Shown: positions 23,249 to 27,335 of the stretch, piece after piece
How the letters are laid out: every line of letters begins with the position of its first letter
Position numbering within the stretch: the first letter of the stretch is position 1
Source of the DNA: CAYZJV01 sp964616275
GTDB lineage: Bacteria > Spirochaetota > Spirochaetia > Sphaerochaetales > Sphaerochaetaceae
Direction: 5' to 3'
Length of the DNA stretch: 27,335 nt
NCBI GenBank assembly: GCA_964616275.1
Contig: CAZTUL010000028.1
Span: forward strand, 1-27,335
Program-made: the position numbers and the translations under genes
The notes under the pieces: model-generated
Seen by the model: only the letters and a program-made list of their open reading frames with translations
Told to the model about the DNA's origin: nothing
The model's database searches: none

Positions 23249-23252
23249 AAAG

Positions 23253-23552
23253 AAAAAAGCAGAAGTTTAGAAAATTACCCTTATAGGTCAAAAAATTACT
23301 ACATTGCTGAATGCCCTGTTGTCATACCTCTATATACATTTTTTTTAGCATGTATGTGATGTGCGGGTATGAGATGTCAGATGCTCTGAGTTACCTCTCC
23401 TTAAAACAAGAGGATAATCTAATCATAAAAATTATATGTATATAATTAAATAACATAAACTCTGCCGCGAATTGATTAACCTTTGTCATGACCAGCATTT
23501 TGCACCAAGCTCATACCGCGTCAAATGACATGTGTAAACTCCTGACAAACAT
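23253..23552 (+). repeat. Imperfect direct repeat, copy A (upstream of icd)
   Basis: About 300 bases that match copy B at 24930-25242 in the same orientation. Shared blocks include AAAAAAGCAGAAGT (23253-23266), AAAAAATTACT (23290-23300), ATGTCAGATG (23374-23383), and GTAAACT with ACAAACAT near the end. The first blocks keep a constant offset of 1677-1678 bases. An AT-rich hairpin (23430-23436 with 23441-23447) lies at the place where copy B also has a hairpin. Confidence 0.6.
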
Positions 23553-23557
23553 ATTTC

Positions 23558-23568
23558 GTACCCGGTAC
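23558..23568 (+). promoter_or_regulatory. GTACCnGGTAC palindrome at the icd promoter
   Basis: A perfect 5+5 palindrome around one base. On the plus strand it runs directly into CATATT (23568-23573), a -10-like hexamer, about 85 bases before the icd ATG. It is the mirror partner of the site at 23238-23248. A CTGACA at 23542-23547 could serve as a -35 but its spacing (20 bp) is poor. Confidence 0.55.
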
Positions 23569-23654
23569 ATATTAACAAGGGGCATGGTTTCTGATACACT
23601 GCCAATCACTATTAGTTTATAAGAGCACAAATTATATATAAATGAGGAATATCA

Positions 23655-24863
23655 ATGGAACAGAAAGTAACCATGAGTAGTAAAGGGCTTGTAGTCCCGA
23701 ACACCCCAACAATCCCCTACATCGAGGGTGATGGTATCGGACCCGATATCTGGGCAGCTGCAGTACGTGTTTTCGATGCAGCCGTTAAAAAAGCATATCG
23801 CGATGAAAGAAAAATTATCTGGAAGGAAGTTCTTGCAGGGGAAAAAGCTTTTAAGGCAACTGGTGAATGGTTACCAAAGGAGACCGAGGCTGCTCTCAAG
23901 GAGTATCTTGTTGGAATCAAAGGACCACTCACTACTCCAGTCGGAGGAGGCTTCAGAAGCCTCAACGTTACCATACGCCAAAGATTGGATCTCTTTGTGT
24001 GTCTTCGACCAGTAAAATACTATCCTGGAATACCCTCACCGGTAAAACGTCCTGACCTCATCGACATGGTTGTCTTTCGTGAAAATACAGAAGATGTCTA
24101 TGCCGGGTACGAAGTGAAGGAAGGTACTCAGGAAGCCAAAGATATCATTTCATTTGTTAAAGAGAGACTGGGATGGAATATTCGTCCTGATAGTGGGATA
24201 GGACTCAAACCTGCAAGTGAAACCGGCTCCAAACGCCTGATTCGGGCTGCAATATCATATGCCATTGAGCATAAACGATCTTCAGTTACATTAGTTCACA
24301 AAGGGAATATTATGAAATTCACTGAAGGAGCCTTTAGAGAATGGGGATACGAACTTGCGAAAGAAGAATTCGGTGATTATACAGTAACTTGGGACGATCT
24401 GGTCGACGGAAAAGTACCCGAAGGGAAGGTACTCGTAAAAGATGTTATTGCCGATGCATTTCTCCAACAGATTCTCACCAGGCCGTCAGAATATGATGTG
24501 ATTGCTACTATGAACTTGAATGGGGACTATCTGTCTGATGCTCTCGCTGCTCAGGTCGGAGGTATTGGTATTGCTCCAGGAGCAAACATAAATTACGAAA
24601 CAGGGAATGCAGTATTTGAAGCAACTCATGGAACCGCTCCAAAATATGCAGGTCTGGATAAAGTAAATCCCAGCTCTGTAATACTTTCCGGAATGCTTAT
24701 GCTTGATTATCTTGGTTGGGGTGAAGCTGCAAAACTCATTGATAAGGGTGTAACTGGAGCTTTGCAAGCCAAGGAAGTCACCTACGATTTTGCTCGTCAA
24801 ATGGAAGGTGCAACTGAAGTCTCATGCAGCAAATTTGGTGACAGTATTATACATCACATGTAA
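23655..24863 (+). CDS. icd: NADP-dependent isocitrate dehydrogenase
   Basis: A 402-residue homodimeric enzyme that oxidises isocitrate to 2-oxoglutarate with NADP+. It is full length for the bacterial Icd family. The substrate-binding segment GGGFRSLNVTIRQRLDLF includes S102, the counterpart of the E. coli phosphoserine, followed by FRENTEDVYAGYE. The coenzyme loop has HGTAPKYAG with K330 and Y331, the residues that mark NADP use. A GAGGA ribosome site precedes the ATG. It has its own terminator. With acnA in the same window it supports the citrate-to-2-oxoglutarate branch, which supplies NADPH and glutamate; whether the full TCA cycle exists cannot be seen here. It lies between two copies of a non-coding repeat. 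Confidence 0.96.
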   Translation: MEQKVTMSSKGLVVPNTPTIPYIEGDGIGPDIWAAAVRVFDAAVKKAYRDERKIIWKEVLAGEKAFKATGEWLPKETEAALKEYLVGIKGPLTTPVGGGFRSLNVTIRQRLDLFVCLRPVKYYPGIPSPVKRPDLIDMVVFRENTEDVYAGYEVKEGTQEAKDIISFVKERLGWNIRPDSGIGLKPASETGSKRLIRAAISYAIEHKRSSVTLVHKGNIMKFTEGAFREWGYELAKEEFGDYTVTWDDLVDGKVPEGKVLVKDVIADAFLQQILTRPSEYDVIATMNLNGDYLSDALAAQVGGIGIAPGANINYETGNAVFEATHGTAPKYAGLDKVNPSSVILSGMLMLDYLGWGEAAKLIDKGVTGALQAKEVTYDFARQMEGATEVSCSKFGDSIIHHM

Positions 24864-24881
24864 CCGTTATCCATGTATTTC

Positions 24882-24922
24882 TCCCCCAATTTCTTAACAG
24901 AGTTTGGGGGATTTTTGTTTTT
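24882..24922 (+). terminator. Intrinsic terminator of icd
   Basis: TCCCCCAA (24882-24889) pairs with TTGGGGGA (24904-24911), an 8-bp GC-rich stem. It is followed by a TTTTTGTTTTT tract. It lies 19 bases after the icd stop codon. Confidence 0.92.
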
Positions 24923-24929
24923 CCGTAGA

Positions 24930-25242
24930 AAAAAAGCAGAAGTATAGAATATTTACCCGTAAATGTTAAAAAATTACTCGTATCTTGATTTTACTTGTGA
25001 CATTGCTCATACAATAGTTCCCTTGTCCTTGAAAACGTTGTGTGCTATGCATGTCAGATGTTATGGGTTAGTTGTAGGCGAGAGTATAGGTGAAAATGAT
25101 TTATAAGATTTTAAATCATTATAAAAATACAAATTGTTGTAATTATGTCAGGTTAAGTGTGTTTTGTAAAATCTGATATAAGTGGTCGTACCGCTCATCA
25201 AGTACTTCTTTCTCATGTCATGGGTAAACTGAGCACAAACAT
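24930..25242 (+). repeat. Imperfect direct repeat, copy B (downstream of icd)
   Basis: About 313 bases related to copy A (23253-23552). Matching blocks are AAAAAAGCAGAAGT (24930-24943), AAAAAATTACT (24968-24978), ATGTCAGATG (25051-25060), GTAAACT and ACAAACAT (ending 25242). It has an AT-rich 9-bp hairpin (25095-25103 with 25112-25120). It lacks the GTACCnGGTAC palindromes that bracket copy A. It starts just after the icd terminator and has no gene directly downstream on the same strand. Confidence 0.6.
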
Positions 25243-25291
25243 CCGACATTCAAAGTAAACCTATTACATAGCTTCACAGATTGAAAAACAC

Positions 25292-25323
25292 ACAAAAAAA
25301 ACGGAATCCTGAAGGATTCCGTT
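25292..25323 (-). terminator. Intrinsic terminator of the RNA-binding protein gene
   Basis: A perfect 10-bp stem (AACGGAATCC, 25300-25309, with 25314-25323) has a 4-base loop. On the minus strand it is followed by eight T. It lies about 60 bases past the stop codon of the RRM gene. Confidence 0.92.
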
Positions 25324-25385
25324 ATACTCATATACAGTATTAACATTCAATAATTCCAAAATAAATTTGAAATTATTTCAATGAA

Positions 25386-25664
25386 TTAATAACGATAGTC
25401 GTTTCTTGGCTGTCTTGGCTTTGCAATTGCTTCGTTTACACGAAGATTTCTTCCATCCAAGTCCTGCCCGTCTAACTGAGAAATTGCAGCGACAGCAGCA
25501 CTGTCATCTTCCATCTCAACAAATCCAAAACCTTTTGGGCGTCGGGTGTCTCTATCAATAATGATATTTGCACTCACAACAGTGCCGAACTGGGCGAATA
25601 AATCCCAAAGCTGCTCTTCGGTGGTATTGTAACTCATGTTACCCACGTAAATTTTCTTTGCCAT
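25386..25664 (-). CDS. Small RRM-type RNA-binding protein
   Basis: A 92-residue protein consisting of one RNA recognition motif and a short basic tail (KPRQPRNDYRY). RNP2 is KIYVGNMSY (residues 4-12) and RNP1 is KGFGFVEM (44-51), both with the aromatic residues that stack on RNA bases. Such glycine-poor Rbp proteins occur in cyanobacteria, spirochaetes and others and are often cold- or stress-induced. Two in-frame ATGs exist; AAGGA has good spacing to the one at 25664 but touches the one at 25673. The promoter predicted at 25826-25855 implies a leader of about 155 bases containing three TTGCGTT repeats, which could allow control at the mRNA level. Confidence 0.93.
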   Translation of the reverse strand: MAKKIYVGNMSYNTTEEQLWDLFAQFGTVVSANIIIDRDTRRPKGFGFVEMEDDSAAVAAISQLDGQDLDGRNLRVNEAIAKPRQPRNDYRY

Positions 25665-25764
25665 ACTTAGCATCCTTCACAGGTCTTACCTGTTCACAAA
25701 ATAATGTGCTCCATTTGGGCAGTCTGAACGAGAATCTTGTCTGCTGGAGTGTGTGTCAGTGAAG

Positions 25765-25809
25765 AACGCAAACGTACAACGCAAGGAAAACGAAAGATCT
25801 GCAACGCAA
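25765..25809 (-). promoter_or_regulatory. Three TTGCGTT repeats in the rbp leader
   Basis: On the minus strand the heptamer TTGCGTT occurs at 25803-25809, 25778-25784 and 25765-25771, inside the predicted untranslated leader of the RRM gene. Repeated single-stranded motifs of this kind are candidates for binding by the encoded protein itself. The repeats are seen; the role is inferred. Confidence 0.4.
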
Positions 25810-25825
25810 AATAATAAGCTTCCTT

Positions 25826-25855
25826 ACAGTAGCATGCAAATCACTTGAGAGTCAA
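25826..25855 (-). promoter_or_regulatory. Predicted promoter of the RRM gene
   Basis: On the minus strand, TTGACT (25850-25855) and TACTGT (25826-25831) are 18 bp apart. The inferred leader is about 155 bases long, far longer than for other genes here. Confidence 0.45.
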
Positions 25856-25877
25856 TCGAGCGAAGTCTATTCACACA

Positions 25878-27245
25878 TCAATTAAGAAATTTCTTAATAA
25901 TTCGATCTTTTCCCTTTGTATAGGGATGATAGCGAAAAGAAAGATCAAGAAAGTTTGATTTTTTTATGATACTTTTCATGTGACTGAAAGTGTTAAAACT
26001 AGCCTCGCCATGGTACGAACCTATTCCACTAGCTCCAACACCACCAAAACTCATATGAGGCGATGCAACATGGATTATCGTGTCGTTTACACAACCTCCT
26101 CCAAATGTGACTGTATTGAGAAAAATTTGTTCGATCTTTTTATTTGTAGTAAATATATAGAGTGCTAAAGGTTTCGGGTTGCTTGCAATATAAGAGATTG
26201 CATCATCTACAGTAGAATACGAAATTATTGGCAGAATAGGGCCGAAAATTTCCTCTTGCATAATCGGTGCATCAAGTGAGACAGCCTCTAACACCGTAGG
26301 GACGATCTGTAAAGATTCACTATCTCCGATTCCCCCAATTACACACTGTTCTTCTGAAATAAGAGACATAAGCCTGGTATAATGTTTTTTGTTGATAATG
26401 CGTGGGAATTCACTCAAATCGCCTTCTGGAAAGAATTCTTCGAGTGCTTCACGTACATGTACAATAAATTGTTCTTTTACACTTTCATCTATCAGTACAT
26501 AATCGGGTGCGATACACGTTTGTCCTGCATTAAGGAATTTCCCAAAGACGATACGTTTTGCAGCTAGTTTGAGATGAGCCGTTTTCTCGACTATAGCGGG
26601 ACTCTTTCCTCCAAGTTCCAGAGTAACCGGAGTGAGATGCTGTGCAGCCCGTTCCATCACAAGTGAGCCTACCGCAACACTTCCGGTGAAGAAAATATAA
26701 TCGTATCGTTGTTCAAGCAGCAATTCATTTTCGGCTCTTCCACCTTGTACCACCTGGACATATTGTGGATCAAAAACCTCTGATATAAGCTCTGCAACAA
26801 CCTCACTCGTATGCGCAGCATAGGCTGAAGGCTTTACTATTGCTGTATTACCTGCAGCTATAGCACCTATAAGTGGAGTAATGCATAATTGAAACGGATA
26901 ATTCCAAGGAGCCATAATCAGAACCACTCCATATGGTTCCGGGACAATAAAGCTTTTTGCGGGGAAGTGAGCAAGAGGTGTTCGGACACGTCTGACTTTT
27001 GCCCAGGTTTTCACGTGTTTAAGCTGATATCGTAATTCAGCCAGCACCATACCTATTTCACTCATGTATGACTCTGATGCGGTTTTATGCAGATCAGCTG
27101 CAAGTGCTTGAGTAATCTTATTTTCGTGTTTATGAATAGCGAATCTCAGCCGACGGAGATGTTCCATCCGCACTGTAATATCCAGTGTTTGTCCGCTTTG
27201 AAAAAAATTGCGTTGCTGCACCACTAATTTATTTACATCCAGCAT
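25878..27245 (-). CDS. Class-3-type aldehyde dehydrogenase
   Basis: A 455-residue NAD(P)+-dependent enzyme that oxidises aldehydes to acids. The short length, the MAPWNYPFQLCI segment and the C-terminal MSFGGVGASGIGSYHG pattern place it with the ALDH3/fatty-aldehyde group. The catalytic cysteine is C244 in GQTCIAPDY and the general base E210 in LELGGKSPAIV, 34 residues apart as expected. Two in-frame starts exist. The ATG at 27245 has GGAG at good spacing, while that at 27260 has none, so I prefer 27245. The C-terminus is very basic and hydrophobic (KSNFLDLSFRYHPYTKGKDRIIKKFL), which may allow membrane contact. No terminator is evident before the RRM gene promoter. The substrate is likely a medium- or long-chain aldehyde, but this is inferred. 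Confidence 0.92.
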   Translation of the reverse strand: MLDVNKLVVQQRNFFQSGQTLDITVRMEHLRRLRFAIHKHENKITQALAADLHKTASESYMSEIGMVLAELRYQLKHVKTWAKVRRVRTPLAHFPAKSFIVPEPYGVVLIMAPWNYPFQLCITPLIGAIAAGNTAIVKPSAYAAHTSEVVAELISEVFDPQYVQVVQGGRAENELLLEQRYDYIFFTGSVAVGSLVMERAAQHLTPVTLELGGKSPAIVEKTAHLKLAAKRIVFGKFLNAGQTCIAPDYVLIDESVKEQFIVHVREALEEFFPEGDLSEFPRIINKKHYTRLMSLISEEQCVIGGIGDSESLQIVPTVLEAVSLDAPIMQEEIFGPILPIISYSTVDDAISYIASNPKPLALYIFTTNKKIEQIFLNTVTFGGGCVNDTIIHVASPHMSFGGVGASGIGSYHGEASFNTFSHMKSIIKKSNFLDLSFRYHPYTKGKDRIIKKFLN

Positions 27246-27335
27246 AAGTTTTAACTCCATACTATCGGTTCAGAGGAGTTGTTTTCCTCCCGAATACACG
27301 CTTTTAACCGAAATTACAGTTGCAGCATTCCCTGG

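Larger units (their letters stand above)
23172..23654. promoter_or_regulatory. Divergent control region between the Mrp operon and icd
   Basis: This 483-base gap has no gene that I can support. It holds two GTACCnGGTAC palindromes (23238-23248 and 23558-23568), one in front of each divergent operon, and between them the upstream copy of a roughly 300-bp repeat (23253-23552) with an AT-rich hairpin at 23430-23447. Confidence 0.7.
24864..25385. other. Long non-coding region downstream of icd
   Basis: These 522 bases hold the icd terminator (24882-24922), copy B of the non-coding repeat (24930-25242) and the terminator of the RNA-binding protein gene (25292-25323). I see no gene on either strand. 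Confidence 0.7.

Noticed and set aside
23172..23654. Known riboswitch class upstream of icd
   Set aside because: I could not match the region to any conserved riboswitch core, and the repeat copy downstream of icd argues against a simple cis-acting leader.
24486..24800. 104-codon open frame antisense to icd
   Set aside because: Cysteine- and isoleucine-rich low-quality translation fully inside icd, with no ribosome site.
1..27335. Mobile element, prophage, CRISPR array or tRNA
   Set aside because: I saw no transposase, integrase, phage gene, regularly spaced repeats or cloverleaf-type sequence on either strand.

Overview
The window looks like a chromosomal stretch from a moderately AT-rich diderm bacterium, most likely a spirochaete (Spirochaetota). 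Clues are the periplasmic solute-binding protein with a typical spirochaetal signal peptide, several outer-membrane beta-barrel or surface proteins, strong GGAGG-type ribosome sites on most genes, and a cache-GGDEF sensor. The taxon is an inference; there is no rRNA or other marker gene. I see no tRNA, IS element, phage gene or CRISPR array.

Left part (1-5770, minus strand): aconitase acnA with its own promoter and a strong terminator, preceded by a large surface protein that combines a gluzincin-type HEXXH domain, a TolB-like propeller and a C-terminal barrel. A divergent control region (about 5714-5982) separates this from a plus-strand polyamine-type ABC transporter operon: binding protein, a 120-nt three-way-junction RNA element, ATPase, two permeases, then a ZupT zinc transporter and a YgbA-type cysteine-rich protein. 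A small outer-membrane barrel protein follows.

Middle (11888-18040): a HAD phosphatase with a DUF3783-like gene (minus), a degenerate PD-(D/E)XK-like protein (plus), a CorA channel with an altered signature motif (minus), a cache-GGDEF diguanylate cyclase (plus), and an exported protein with InlB-type repeats (minus).

Right part: a nine-gene minus-strand operon (18190-23171) encodes a PII-like protein, a PtsN/EIIA-Ntr-like protein and a complete Mrp-type Na+/H+ antiporter module. Its gene order matches the mbhA-H module of archaeal membrane-bound hydrogenase. The large MrpA N-terminal subunit is absent, and the MbhE-like and MrpB parts are fused. Divergent from it lies NADP-isocitrate dehydrogenase (icd). 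The two divergent promoters each carry a GTACCnGGTAC palindrome abutting a -10-like hexamer, which suggests one shared regulator. icd is also flanked by an imperfect direct repeat of about 300 bp. The window ends with a small RRM RNA-binding protein (long leader with three TTGCGTT repeats) and a class-3-type aldehyde dehydrogenase, both on the minus strand.

Most interesting for follow-up: the stand-alone Mbh-type antiporter with its PII/EIIA regulators, the paired palindromes, the duplicated non-coding region around icd, and the structured RNA inside the polyamine operon.
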